The notes beneath the pieces are model-generated. The model made no database searches, was not told the origin of the DNA, and saw only the letters and a program-made list of their open reading frames with translations. A stretch of DNA of 64,000 nucleotides from Actinomycetota bacterium (GTDB lineage Bacteria; Actinomycetota; Thermoleophilia; Solirubrobacterales; Solirubrobacteraceae): positions 26,902 through 90,901 of the forward strand of contig JADDQZ010000036.1 in NCBI GenBank assembly GCA_016781085.1, in the 5' to 3' direction. Numbering within the stretch: the stretch's first letter is position 1; every line of letters begins with the position of its first letter. Made by a program: the position numbers and the translations under genes. Positions 38,334-47,797 of the stretch are shown here, one piece after another.

Positions 38334-39572
38334 TCAGGAGACCGCGGAAGCGTGTGCGGCACCGAGGCCGGCGTCGACCCGCAGCGCCTCCGCCTTGTCG
38401 GTCTTCTCCCACGTGAAGTCGCGGTCCTCGCGGCCGAAGTGCCCGTAAGCGGCGGTCTTCTGATAGATCGGGCGGTGCAAGTTCAGCGCCGCGCGGAAGG
38501 CGCCGGGGCGTAGATCGAAGTGGCGGTCGACGAGCTCGTGGATCAGCCCGCGGCCGACCTTCTCGGTGCCGAAGGTCTCCACCATCACCGACACCGGGTG
38601 CGCGACGCCGATGGCGTAGGCGACCTGCACCTCACAGCGGTCGGCGAGGCCGGCGGCGACCACGTTCTTGGCGACGTACCGCGCCGCGTAGGCGGCCGAG
38701 CGGTCGACCTTCGACGGGTCCTTGCCGGAGAAGGCACCACCCCCGTGACGCGCCATGCCGCCGTAGGTGTCGACGATGATCTTGCGGCCGGTCAAGCCCG
38801 CGTCGCCGACGGGACCGCCGATGACGAAGCGGCCGGTCGGATTGACCAGGAAGTTCTTGCGCAGCTTCTTGGCGTCGTAGAGATCCTTCGGCAGAATCGG
38901 CTCGACGACGTGCTCCCAAAGGTCCTCGGGAATGAGGGATTCGGCCCCTTCGCGGTGCTGGGTGGAGATCAGCAGCTTCTCGATCTCGACCGGGCGGCCG
39001 TCGCGGTAGCGCACCGAGACCTGTGTCTTTCCGTCCGGGCGCAGATATGGGACGACTTCTGCCTTGCGCACGTCGGCGAGACGCTTGGCCAGGCGGTGCG
39101 CGAGGGAGATCGGCAGCGGCATGAGCTCGTCGGTCTCGCGCGTGGCGTAGCCGAACATCATTCCCTGGTCGCCGGCGCCGGCGATGTCGAGGTCGTCCTC
39201 GTCAGCAGGGTCCGTGCGCGTCTCGAGCGCGTGGTCGACGCCCTGGGCGATGTCGGCCGACTGCTTGTCGATCGCGTTGATGACCGCGCACGAGTCCGCG
39301 GAAAAGCCAAGGTCGGCATCCGTGTAGCCGATCTTGCGGATCGTCTCACGCGCGATCATGGGGATGTCCACGTAAGTCGACGTGGAGATCTCACCGGAGA
39401 TCACGACAAGGCCCGTGTTGACCAGCGTTTCGCAGGCGACGCGGCCGTCGGGATCGTCGCGCATGACCGCGTCCAGGATGCCGTCGGAAATCTGGTCGGC
39501 GATCTTGTCGGGATGTCCTTCGGTGACGGATTCCGACGTGAAGAGATACTCGTTGTCGCTGAACGTACTCAT
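38334..39572 (-). CDS. metK: S-adenosylmethionine synthetase
   Basis: [48 protein letters not shown]. Confidence 0.97.
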   Translation of the reverse strand: MSTFSDNEYLFTSESVTEGHPDKIADQISDGILDAVMRDDPDGRVACETLVNTGLVVISGEISTSTYVDIPMIARETIRKIGYTDADLGFSADSCAVINAIDKQSADIAQGVDHALETRTDPADEDDLDIAGAGDQGMMFGYATRETDELMPLPISLAHRLAKRLADVRKAEVVPYLRPDGKTQVSVRYRDGRPVEIEKLLISTQHREGAESLIPEDLWEHVVEPILPKDLYDAKKLRKNFLVNPTGRFVIGGPVGDAGLTGRKIIVDTYGGMARHGGGAFSGKDPSKVDRSAAYAARYVAKNVVAAGLADRCEVQVAYAIGVAHPVSVMVETFGTEKVGRGLIHELVDRHFDLRPGAFRAALNLHRPIYQKTAAYGHFGREDRDFTWEKTDKAEALRVDAGLGAAHASAVS

Positions 39573-39595
39573 TGAAGGGCGCCTCCGCAGGTCAT
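39569..39595 (-). CDS. Putative 8-aa upstream ORF of metK (MTCGGALQ*)
   Basis: AAGGAG-ACCAC-ATG ACC TGC GGA GGC GCC CTT CAA TGA; the stop TGA overlaps the metK ATG as ATGA. Confidence 0.5.
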   Translation of the reverse strand: MTCGGALQ

Positions 39596-39810
39596 GTGGT
39601 CTCCTTCCGCGGGGTGCGGTACCGCTGGCGCGGAGGTGCTCGCAAAGGCACCGCCCGCGGGCGTCTTTTCCGAAGATTTGAGCCCGCGCTCCCAGCAAGA
39701 GGAGGTGTTTGACGTAAAAGCCTACCGGCTTTGGGCGGTTTGCTTGCCACGCATCTGTGCACAAGGTTTTCCGCGGCTTCATGCGTCCTCGTGGATCCAC
39801 CGTGTACGGC
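39573..39810 (-). promoter_or_regulatory. Structured metK 5' leader with alternative stems and anti-SD
   Basis: GGTGC (39648-39652) can pair with GCACC at 39635-39639 or 39613-39617; CCTCCGC (39630-39636) complements the metK SD GCGGAGG (39582-39588); AAAGCC-GGTA-GGCTTT hairpin upstream. Confidence 0.45.
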
Positions 39811-39817
39811 TGCCACT

Positions 39818-39846
39818 CAAAATGCCGGCGGCCCAGCCGGCGGGCC
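39818..39846 (-). terminator. Probable der terminator
   Basis: GCCGGC-TGGGCC-GCCGGC followed by ATTTT, just after der stop on minus strand. Confidence 0.55.
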
Positions 39847-39861
39847 CTGATCCGACGGCCG

Positions 39862-41244
39862 TCAGCGTGACTCGCGCCGACCGCGCTGTCGCGGAGCCTT
39901 CGCCTTGCTTTCCGCTGACTCGTTGCGGCCCTCGGCCGGCTTGCCTTTGCGCTCGGGGAAGTCGATGATCAACGGCACGCCTTCCATCCCGTAACGCTCA
40001 CGCAGCCGGTTTTCCACGTAGTAGGCGTAGTCACGCGTCAACCGGGCGCGTGAGTTCACTTGGATGGCAAAGCGCGGCGGCCGGACCTCGAACTGGGACA
40101 TGTACAGCAACCGCAGGCGCTTTCCCTGCTTGGCGGGCGGCTGGCGCGCAGCGACCAGTTCAGACAGGAAGCGGTTGAGCTCCGGCGTCGCAATGCGGTG
40201 CGCCGAACGGTCGGCCAGGGATAGAGCTTCGATCAACAGCCGCTGGATGTGGCGTCCGGTCAGGGCCGAAGCGGTCAGGACGCGGGGGCGCAACCGCAGC
40301 TTCTGGGCGACGCGCGCTCGCTCGTGGTCGAGATCCGCTTGCTCGGGATCGGTGAGATCCCATTTGTTGAGCACCAGCGCCGTGGCACAACCGGACTTCA
40401 TCGCCAGTTCAGCGATGCGCAGGTCTTGGGAAGTCACCCCGTCCGTCGCGTCGCACACGACCAAGGCGACGTCGGCGCGCTCGGCGGCTCGCTGTGACCG
40501 CAGGACCGTGTAGTACTCGACGGACTCCCGCACTTTCGCCGCGCGCCGGATGCCCGCGGTGTCGACCAGCAGCATGCGGCGGCCTTCGACTTCGATCGGC
40601 GTGTCGACGGCGTCCCGGGTGGTTCCGGCGACGTCGGAGACGATCATCCGCTCGCGGCCGAGAAAGGCGTTCACCAGCGAAGATTTGCCGACGTTTGGAC
40701 GGCCTATGACCGCAAGGCGGACCACGTCGGAGTCGTCTTGCGCTTCTTCTTCGTCGTCGGGAGCAAGCTCGACCAGCCGATCGAGCAAGTCACCCGTGCC
40801 GAGGCCCTGCGCCGCGGACACGGGCAGTGGATCGCCGAAGCCGAGACCATGGAAATCGTGGGCCAGCACGAGGTCCTGCGGCGAGTCGATCTTGTTGGCC
40901 GCCACGACGACGGGAACGTTGCCGCGCCGCAGGATGTCGGCGATCTCTTCGTCACCGGGCCGTAGCCCACCGCGCGCGTCGACGACGAACAGCGCTGCTT
41001 GAGCGTCGGCAAGTGCTGCGCGAACCTGATCTTGAATCGAGACCGCAAGCGGATCGACGTCTTCGAGGTCGACTCCGCCGGTGTCGATCAGAGTGAGGCG
41101 GCGACCGTTCCACTCCGTTTCGAGCTCCTTGCGATCCCGGGTCACCCCCGGGCGCTCGTGCACGACAGCTTCGCGAGTCTGTGTCAGCCGGTTGACGAGC
41201 GAGGACTTGCCGACGTTCGGGTAGCCGACGACTGCGATCTTCAT
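39862..41244 (-). CDS. der: Ribosome biogenesis GTPase Der (EngA)
   Basis: Two GTPase domains: [14 protein letters not shown] and [16 protein letters not shown]. Confidence 0.96.
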   Translation of the reverse strand: MKIAVVGYPNVGKSSLVNRLTQTREAVVHERPGVTRDRKELETEWNGRRLTLIDTGGVDLEDVDPLAVSIQDQVRAALADAQAALFVVDARGGLRPGDEEIADILRRGNVPVVVAANKIDSPQDLVLAHDFHGLGFGDPLPVSAAQGLGTGDLLDRLVELAPDDEEEAQDDSDVVRLAVIGRPNVGKSSLVNAFLGRERMIVSDVAGTTRDAVDTPIEVEGRRMLLVDTAGIRRAAKVRESVEYYTVLRSQRAAERADVALVVCDATDGVTSQDLRIAELAMKSGCATALVLNKWDLTDPEQADLDHERARVAQKLRLRPRVLTASALTGRHIQRLLIEALSLADRSAHRIATPELNRFLSELVAARQPPAKQGKRLRLLYMSQFEVRPPRFAIQVNSRARLTRDYAYYVENRLRERYGMEGVPLIIDFPERKGKPAEGRNESAESKAKAPRQRGRRESR

Positions 41245-41861
41245 CGGGCGACTCCCGCGGAAGCGGCGAGGGCGACTATGTGGTCGACGACCTCGTCGCT
41301 GCTCAAGCGGGTCGTATCGAGCTCTACTGCGTCAGACGCCCTCACCAAGGGAGAATGCTGGCGAGCCTCATCCTGCTCGTCGCGGCGCTTGAGCTCGTAG
41401 AGGACGGTGTCCACGTCGGCGTCGAGCTCGACCGCGCGCCGGCGCGCACGCTCCTGCGGGTCAGCGGTGAGAAAGACCTTGACCGCGGCGTCGGGTACGA
41501 CCACCGTGGCGATGTCGCGGCCCTCCGCCACCCAGTTGCCGTCCGACAACAGGCGCTGCTGTTGTGCAACAAGTGCATCGCGCACTTGCTGATCGGTGGA
41601 AACCTCTGATGCCGCGGCGGAGACTTCCGGCGTGCGGATCGCCTCGGTGACGTCTCGACCGTCAAGCAGCACCCGGCCGCTCAGCGCGATGCGCGCGTCG
41701 CGAGCGATTTCCGCCGCGGGGAGTCCGCTTTCGGTCGCCGCCAAAGCGACGCATCGATACATGGCGCCGGTGTCGAGAAAATGGAAGCCCAGGCGTTGGG
41801 CGACCGCACGAGCGACGGTGGACTTGCCGGCTCCCGCGGGGCCGTCGATGGCGATGACCAT
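41241..41861 (-). CDS. cmk: Cytidylate kinase
   Basis: [21 protein letters not shown]...FLDTGAMYR...[10 protein letters not shown]. Confidence 0.95.
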   Translation of the reverse strand: MVIAIDGPAGAGKSTVARAVAQRLGFHFLDTGAMYRCVALAATESGLPAAEIARDARIALSGRVLLDGRDVTEAIRTPEVSAAASEVSTDQQVRDALVAQQQRLLSDGNWVAEGRDIATVVVPDAAVKVFLTADPQERARRRAVELDADVDTVLYELKRRDEQDEARQHSPLVRASDAVELDTTRLSSDEVVDHIVALAASAGVAR

Positions 41862-41871
41862 GGGACTTAGG

Positions 41872-43167
41872 CTAGTTGACTAGCATTTGAGCCAGGTCGG
41901 CGCTGAAGCGCGGGTAGGAGACGGCAGCCGCTTCCATGCCGACGACTTCTACGCCTTCGCGGCTCGCCAAGCCGGCCACCGCGCCGAGCATCGCCAACCG
42001 GTGATCGCCGTGCGCGACCAGCCGGCCGCCACGCAGCCCACCCGTCCCCCGGACGACAAAGCCGTCTTCGGTGGCCTCGATGTCGCCGCCCAGAGCGGTC
42101 AGCCCTTCCACGACGGTGGCGATGCGGTCGGATTCCTTCACGCGCAGCTCCTGCGCGCCGCGCACCAGCGTCTCGCCTTCGGCGAAGCAGCCCAGCAGCG
42201 CAACCAGGGGCAGCTCGTCGATCGCCAGCGGGACTTCGCCGGGCTCGACGACGGTTCCGCGCAACTCACCGAAATCGACGCGCAGGTCACAAACAGGCTC
42301 GTTCGGGGTCAGCCTCGCCCCCGGCTCCTCCAGCTCACCTTCGAAGCAAGCACCCATGCGCTCGGCGATGCGCAGGAACCCGGTGCGCGTCCAATTCGTT
42401 CCCATATTGGCGACGGTCACGCTCGATCCCGGCACGAGCAGCGCGGCGGCTACGTGGAAAGCTGCTGAAGAAGGGTCGCCGGGAACAGCGATCGACTCCA
42501 GGAAGATGTCCTCGGCGGTGGCCACGGAGATGCGCGATCCGCTGCGCTGCACTTCTATGCCGGCGCCGACGAGCATGCGTTCGGTGTGGTCACGGCTGGG
42601 CACCGGCTCGATCACCGTCGTGGTTCCCTCCGCCAGCAAGCCGGCGAGCAGCACGCATGACTTCACTTGCGCAGAAGCGACCGGAAGCTCGTACTCGATT
42701 CCGCGCAGCTGAGCGCCTTGAACGGTGAAAGGAGGCAAGCGCCCGTCGCGGGCGTCGATGCGGGCGCCCATGCCCCGTAGCGGCTCAGCGATCCGCTTGA
42801 CGGGACGCCGCCGGATCGAGTCGTCGCCGTCGAGCGTCCAGCGCCCGCCCGGCAGCCCCGCCAGCCAGCCGGGCAGAAGGCGCATCAGCGTCCCCGCGTT
42901 GCCGACGTCGATTTCGGCTGCCCGCGCGCAGTCACGCAGACCGGTCCCTTCGATGATGTAGTCATCGCCGTCCCCACGAACCCGAGCGCCCAAGGCCTGG
43001 ACCGCCGCGAGCGTGGAAAGGGTGTCTTCGCCGCGCAGGTAGTTGGAAACGTGGACAGGACGGCGGCTCATCGCCGACAGCAGGGCGGCGCGGTGGGAGA
43101 TCGACTTGTCCGGCGGCGCGACTGCGCTGCCGCGCAAAGGGCCGGAGGGCGAAAAGGTCTGGTTCAC
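41872..43167 (-). CDS. aroA: 3-phosphoshikimate 1-carboxyvinyltransferase (EPSP synthase)
   Basis: PPDKSISHRAALLSA; GNAGTLMRLLPG; RVKESDRIA; DHRLAM. Confidence 0.96.
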   Translation of the reverse strand: MNQTFSPSGPLRGSAVAPPDKSISHRAALLSAMSRRPVHVSNYLRGEDTLSTLAAVQALGARVRGDGDDYIIEGTGLRDCARAAEIDVGNAGTLMRLLPGWLAGLPGGRWTLDGDDSIRRRPVKRIAEPLRGMGARIDARDGRLPPFTVQGAQLRGIEYELPVASAQVKSCVLLAGLLAEGTTTVIEPVPSRDHTERMLVGAGIEVQRSGSRISVATAEDIFLESIAVPGDPSSAAFHVAAALLVPGSSVTVANMGTNWTRTGFLRIAERMGACFEGELEEPGARLTPNEPVCDLRVDFGELRGTVVEPGEVPLAIDELPLVALLGCFAEGETLVRGAQELRVKESDRIATVVEGLTALGGDIEATEDGFVVRGTGGLRGGRLVAHGDHRLAMLGAVAGLASREGVEVVGMEAAAVSYPRFSADLAQMLVN

Positions 43168-44234
43168 GGCCGCACCACCGAAAGCCCCAGCGACTCGACG
43201 ACGTCTTCGGCGTCGCTGGCAGCGTCATCGCCGGCCACCCACAGGCCGATCGCGCCCGTGCGGCCGTCGGGGGCGGGATGAAGCGCCATGTCGGTGATGT
43301 TGACGCCGGCGCGGCCGAGCGCCAAGGCGACGTCGGCGACGACGCCCGGCCGGTTCAGCACTGCGACGCGCAACTCGTGCAACGGTCCGCCCGGCACGTC
43401 GGACTCCAGCAGCCGGCGCCGATCCGCGCGCGCCGCCTCGTTCCACTGCGCCACGCGCTCGCCATCGCGCGCAGCCAGGGTGTCACGGACGTCGGTGAGG
43501 CGAGCGATGCAGTCGTCGATCGCTTCGACCAGCACATCGGCGTTCGCCAGATAGATGTCTCGCCACATCGCCGTGTTGGCGCCCGCCACGCGAGTGGCGT
43601 CGCGCAGGCTCGGACCGGCATGAGGGAGACGCTCGCCGTATTCCTCGACGACGGAAGCGGCTTGGGCGATCATCACGTTGGCGAGCACATGTGGCAGATG
43701 CGAGATACCAGCCATCACCCGGTCGTGCGTGTCCGCGTCGACCGCAAAAGGTCGCGCACCGAGATCTACCAGCAAGCGATGCAATCGCTCGTAGAGCATC
43801 CCGTCCGTGATGGAGGATGGCGTGAGAAACCACGGCGCTCCGTCGAACAGATCGCTCCGGGCGTGGGCGACTCCCGCGGTGTGCGCTCCGGCCAGCGGGT
43901 GCCCGCCGATAAAACGCGGATCGCAGACCGCGGCCATGACCGCGCGCTTCGTCGATCCGACGTCGCAGACGACGCAATCCTCGGGCGCAGCGGCGAGCGC
44001 CTCTGAAAGCGCCCCCGCAAGCGCGGCGACGGGCGCCGCCACGAACGCGGCGTCGGCGCCCTCGAGCGCCTCGCGGACAGAGCCGCAGGCATGGTCGAGG
44101 GCGCCGCGCTCAAAGCCCTGAGCGACGGCATCCGGATCGGGATCGAAGCCGCGTACTTCGGCTTGCACGCGCTCGCGGGCCGCCAAGCCGATCGAGCCGC
44201 CGATCAAGCCGACGCCGATGAGCGCGATTCTCAC
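43164..44234 (-). CDS. tyrA: Prephenate dehydrogenase with C-terminal ACT-like domain
   Basis: IGVGLIGGSIGLAARE; GGHPLAGAHTAGV; C-terminal ELRVAVLNRPGVVADVALALGRAGVNITDMAL. Confidence 0.92.
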   Translation of the reverse strand: MRIALIGVGLIGGSIGLAARERVQAEVRGFDPDPDAVAQGFERGALDHACGSVREALEGADAAFVAAPVAALAGALSEALAAAPEDCVVCDVGSTKRAVMAAVCDPRFIGGHPLAGAHTAGVAHARSDLFDGAPWFLTPSSITDGMLYERLHRLLVDLGARPFAVDADTHDRVMAGISHLPHVLANVMIAQAASVVEEYGERLPHAGPSLRDATRVAGANTAMWRDIYLANADVLVEAIDDCIARLTDVRDTLAARDGERVAQWNEAARADRRRLLESDVPGGPLHELRVAVLNRPGVVADVALALGRAGVNITDMALHPAPDGRTGAIGLWVAGDDAASDAEDVVESLGLSVVRP

Positions 44235-45262
44235 GCGGGAATGCTCGAAAGCACCTTGCCCGCGACTGCGGCCGCACGCTCCACTTGCTCGAGGTAGTCC
44301 GGGAACGTGTCTGAGTACAGCGCCTGCGGGCCGTCGCAGACCGCTTCCTCGGGATGCGGGTGGATCTCCACCATGATCCCGTCGGCGCCCACAGCCGCAG
44401 CCGCCAAGGACAGCGGAGTCACGAGGTCACGCCGCCCTGCGGCGTGACTGGGATCGATGATCACCGGCAGGTGCGACATCTCCTGGAGGACCGGCACGGC
44501 GGTCAAGTCCAGCGTGAAGCGGTAGGCCTTCTCGAACGTGCGAATGCCCCGCTCGCACAGCAGCACGTGCGGGTTGCCTTCTTTGAGCACGTATTCCGAC
44601 GCCATCAGCAGCTCTTCCAGCGTCGAAGAAAGCCCGCGCTTGATCATCACAGGGCAGCCCGCGCGGCCGACTTCCGACAGCAGCGAGTAGTTCTGCATGT
44701 TGCGCGCGCCGATCTGGATGATGTCGGCGACTTCGAGCACGGGCTCGAGGTCACGCGCGTCCATGCACTCGGTGACGATCGGAAGGCCGGTCTCTTCCTT
44801 GGCTTCCTTGAGCAGCTCTAGACCCTCCTCGCCGAGCCCTTGGAAGGCGTACGGCGAGGTACGGGGCTTGTACGCGCCGCCGCGGAACATCGTCGCTCCG
44901 GCGTCCCTGACGATGCGGGCGGTGTCGAGTGTCTGCTCACGAGTCTCGACCGTGCAGACGCCGGCGATCATCGCGAAGTTCTCGCCGCCTACGCGACGGC
45001 CGCCGATCTCGAAGACCGACCGCTCGTTGCTACGGAACTGCGACGAAGCGAGCTTGTACGGCTTGAGAATCGGTACGACCTGCTCGACGCCCGGAGAGCC
45101 TTCCAAGCCGAGGCGGGCCACATGCTCGCGGTCGCCGACGGCGCCGATCACGGTGACTTCCTCGCCCCTCGAGGGGTGGGCGTGCGCTCCGCACGACTCG
45201 ATTCGGTCTATGACGGCCTGGATCTCGTCCTCGGTGGCCGTCGCCTTCATGACGATCATCAT
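44231..45262 (-). CDS. aroF: 3-deoxy-7-phosphoheptulonate synthase (DAHP synthase, AroFGH/KdsA-like type)
   Basis: [52 protein letters not shown]. Confidence 0.95.
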   Translation of the reverse strand: MMIVMKATATEDEIQAVIDRIESCGAHAHPSRGEEVTVIGAVGDREHVARLGLEGSPGVEQVVPILKPYKLASSQFRSNERSVFEIGGRRVGGENFAMIAGVCTVETREQTLDTARIVRDAGATMFRGGAYKPRTSPYAFQGLGEEGLELLKEAKEETGLPIVTECMDARDLEPVLEVADIIQIGARNMQNYSLLSEVGRAGCPVMIKRGLSSTLEELLMASEYVLKEGNPHVLLCERGIRTFEKAYRFTLDLTAVPVLQEMSHLPVIIDPSHAAGRRDLVTPLSLAAAAVGADGIMVEIHPHPEEAVCDGPQALYSDTFPDYLEQVERAAAVAGKVLSSIPA

Positions 45263-45314
45263 CTTCGGTCTCCTACTTCAAAGGTCTTCAGCAAGCGTTC
45301 GGGCGCGGGGATGC

Positions 45315-45372
45315 GGCGCTCGGCACGGGGCCGTTGTGCTCCGGCGCTTCAGCGAAGCGCCAGCCGAGCGCC
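45315..45372 (-). promoter_or_regulatory. aroF leader stem-loops (candidate attenuator)
   Basis: 10-bp perfect stem GGCGCTCGGC (45372-45363) / GCCGAGCGCC (45324-45315) enclosing 8-bp hairpin GGCGCTTC-GCT-GAAGCGCC (45361-45343). Confidence 0.65.
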
Positions 45373-45479
45373 TAGCTAAATCGCCAGGCGCGGTAGGAGA
45401 ACGCGTAACGGCGGCCAGCGACACGGGCACCGGCGAAGACGGTGTCAGCGGTGCGTTGACGAGGACGGCAAAAAGCCAT
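45372..45479 (-). CDS. Aromatic-rich leader peptide upstream of aroF (MAFCRPRQRTADTVFAGARVAGRRYAFSYRAWRFS)
   Basis: 36 codons from ATG to TAG on minus strand between hisC and aroF; Y, F, Y, W, F codons within the last 11 sense codons. Confidence 0.65.
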   Translation of the reverse strand: MAFCRPRQRTADTVFAGARVAGRRYAFSYRAWRFS

Positions 45480-45520
45480 GACGCTGGCGGTTATTTGTAG
45501 CACCCGTCGCGGCGCCCGAC

Positions 45521-46606
45521 TCAACCCTGCAACAACGCGCGTAGCTCCGCGAGGAAGCGCTCGTTGTCGCGCTCGGTCCCGATGGTTACGCGCAAAGCGC
45601 CTTCGCGGCCCAAAGCCGTCCCGCTCCGCACCAGCACTCCGCGGGCGGCAAGGTCTGAAACCACTTGCCGATCATCGACGCTGTCGGGCAGGTCGAACCA
45701 GACGAAGTTCGATTGGGATTCGGCCGGTTGCAATCCCAACTCGCGCAGTTCGTATTCCACGGTCGTCCGCTCGGCGAGATTGAGCTCGACGCGCCGCGTC
45801 ACCTCGTCGGAGTGCCTGAGCGCCTCGACGGCAGCGGCCTGCGCGGCGGCGTTGCAAAAGAACGGCTGGCGCACCTGGTCGAGGGCGACGCGCAGGTCTT
45901 CAGATCCGCACAAGCCGTAGCCCACGCGCAACCCGCACAAGCCGTGGATCTTCGAGAAAGTCCGCAGGAGGATGAGGTTGGCGTGGCGGTCGAGCAGCTT
46001 CAGCGAGGCATCGGGATCTTCCAACAGGCTGAACTCGCAGTAAGCCTCGTCGAGCATCACGCACACGTGACGCGGCACAGCATCGAGGAAAGCGGCGATC
46101 TCGTCGAGCGCGAGCGCCGTGGAAGTCGGGTTGTTCGGGTTGCAGACGATGACCAACCGGGTGGCGACGTTGATTTCGGCCAGCATCGCGTCGAGATCGT
46201 GACGATGCTCACCGTCGAGCGGGACCTCGATGGCGCGTGCTCCGGAAGCCGCCGCGAGATGCGGATACACCGAGAAGCTCGGCCACGCGTAGACGATCTC
46301 CGAGCCCGGCTCAAGCAGCGCTTCGCCCGCCGCGAGCAGGATGTCGCAAGAGCCGTTTCCGACCGCTATGCGGCTCGCGGGAACGTCGTAGCGGTCCGAC
46401 AACGCGCGCCGCAGAGCGCTGTTGGTCGGGTCCGGATAGCGGTTGACGCCGGTCAGCGCACGCGAAGCGGCTTCGATCACCTCGGGCAGTGGCTGGTACG
46501 GCGATTCGTTGGAAGCGAGCATCGCCACTTCCTCGCCGAGGGAGTAGCCCGAAGCCGCCGGATAGACCGGGATGCGGCGGATGCGCTCACTGAACTCAAG
46601 GGCCAT
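45521..46606 (-). CDS. hisC: Histidinol-phosphate/aromatic aminotransferase (HisC-like)
   Basis: LASNESPYQPLPEV; VCNPNNPTSTAL; LDEAYCEF; RTFSKIHGLCGLRVGYG. Confidence 0.93.
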   Translation of the reverse strand: MALEFSERIRRIPVYPAASGYSLGEEVAMLASNESPYQPLPEVIEAASRALTGVNRYPDPTNSALRRALSDRYDVPASRIAVGNGSCDILLAAGEALLEPGSEIVYAWPSFSVYPHLAAASGARAIEVPLDGEHRHDLDAMLAEINVATRLVIVCNPNNPTSTALALDEIAAFLDAVPRHVCVMLDEAYCEFSLLEDPDASLKLLDRHANLILLRTFSKIHGLCGLRVGYGLCGSEDLRVALDQVRQPFFCNAAAQAAAVEALRHSDEVTRRVELNLAERTTVEYELRELGLQPAESQSNFVWFDLPDSVDDRQVVSDLAARGVLVRSGTALGREGALRVTIGTERDNERFLAELRALLQG

Positions 46607-46639
46607 GGCAAAAGTGGTCTGAAATGACCGAAGCGAAGG

Positions 46640-47005
46640 CTACTGCGCGCCCGAGAGGTCGAGGCGCAGACCCTGGGCATCGCGCAAGTAGACGTGCTGC
46701 GGCTCCGTGCCGTTGGGAGCGTAGGCATGGAGCAGCACGCGGATGACCTTCGGCATCGCGCCGGGCACGGGGATTTCCCGTGCGCAGAGCAGCGGAACCG
46801 AGGTCAACCCGATGCGCCTGGCCGCAACGGCGGGAAACTCGGCGTCAAGGTCTTCCGTCAGGGTGAAGATGCAGGAAACGAGGTCTTCCGCTGCGAGCTG
46901 GTTGCGCTGCAAGAGCTCGCGCATCAGTTCCTCACTGGCTTCCAGGATCGCGTCGGCCTCGTTGACCGTCACGGTGACGGCGCCGCGAAGAGCATAAAGG
47001 CGCAT
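46640..47005 (-). CDS. aroH: Chorismate mutase AroH type
   Basis: MRLYALRGAVTVTVNEADAILEASEELMRELLQRN...VPLLCAREIPVPGAMPKVIRVLLH. Confidence 0.93.
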   Translation of the reverse strand: MRLYALRGAVTVTVNEADAILEASEELMRELLQRNQLAAEDLVSCIFTLTEDLDAEFPAVAARRIGLTSVPLLCAREIPVPGAMPKVIRVLLHAYAPNGTEPQHVYLRDAQGLRLDLSGAQ

Positions 47006-47018
47006 CGCCGGGATTCAA

Positions 47019-47768
47019 TCAGTGGCGGGCGCCGGACGGCCGCGCGCGCTTGGCTGCCGGCTTGCGTGCCTTGGCCGTCTCGGTGAGCGCCGCGACTTCC
47101 GCGCGGTTGAGCCGGCGGTGCGATCCCGCTGGAAGGGCACCCAGCGCCAGCGACCCGAAAGCCACGCGTTGCAGTGACGCGACCGGAAACCCGACTTCCT
47201 CGAACATTCGCCGTACTTGTCGCTTGCGGCCCTCGTGGATCGTCAGCTCGATTTCGTCCGGAGCCACGCGGCGCGCGCGGGCCGGCGACGTGAGGCCGTC
47301 GTCGAGCCTCACTCCTTCGCGCAGCTGCCGCAGGGCACGGTCGGGGATCGGCCCTTTCTTGACCCGCGCGCGGTAGGTCTTCGGGACTTCGAAAGAAGGA
47401 TGTGTGAGCCGGTACGCGAGATCGCCGTCGTTGGTGAGCAGGATCAAGCCCGTCGTCGGTGCATCCAGACGCCCAACGGGATACAAGCGCTCTCCGGTTC
47501 TGACCATGTCGACGACGGTGGGCCGTCCCTGGGGATCGCTGGCCGTGGAGACAACGCCGGCGGGTTTGTGCACCGCGTACACCGCCAGCCCAGACTCCTG
47601 AGCCTTGACGGTGGCGCCGTCAACGGTGACGACCTCTCGCTCACTGACGTCGCGCGCGGGGTCGCGGACGACTTCTTCGCCGACGCGCACGCGTCCCTGC
47701 TCGATGATGCGCTCGGCCGCCCGGCGCGAAGCTACGCCGGCGTGTGCGAGGTACTTGGCAAGTCGCAT
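47019..47768 (-). CDS. rluB: Pseudouridine synthase RluB/RsuA family
   Basis: S4 domain MRLAKYLAHAGVASRRAAE; VGRLDAPTTGLILLTNDGDLA. Confidence 0.94.
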   Translation of the reverse strand: MRLAKYLAHAGVASRRAAERIIEQGRVRVGEEVVRDPARDVSEREVVTVDGATVKAQESGLAVYAVHKPAGVVSTASDPQGRPTVVDMVRTGERLYPVGRLDAPTTGLILLTNDGDLAYRLTHPSFEVPKTYRARVKKGPIPDRALRQLREGVRLDDGLTSPARARRVAPDEIELTIHEGRKRQVRRMFEEVGFPVASLQRVAFGSLALGALPAGSHRRLNRAEVAALTETAKARKPAAKRARPSGARH

Positions 47769-47797
47769 CCGGCTGCCACCATAGGTGACAGACCACT

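Noticed and set aside
39573-39800. In-frame N-terminal extension of MetK ([14 protein letters not shown]...)
   Set aside because: The extension has no MetK-like sequence; [23 protein letters not shown] at 39572 has its own SD and matches the family N-terminus, so the region is better read as a leader.
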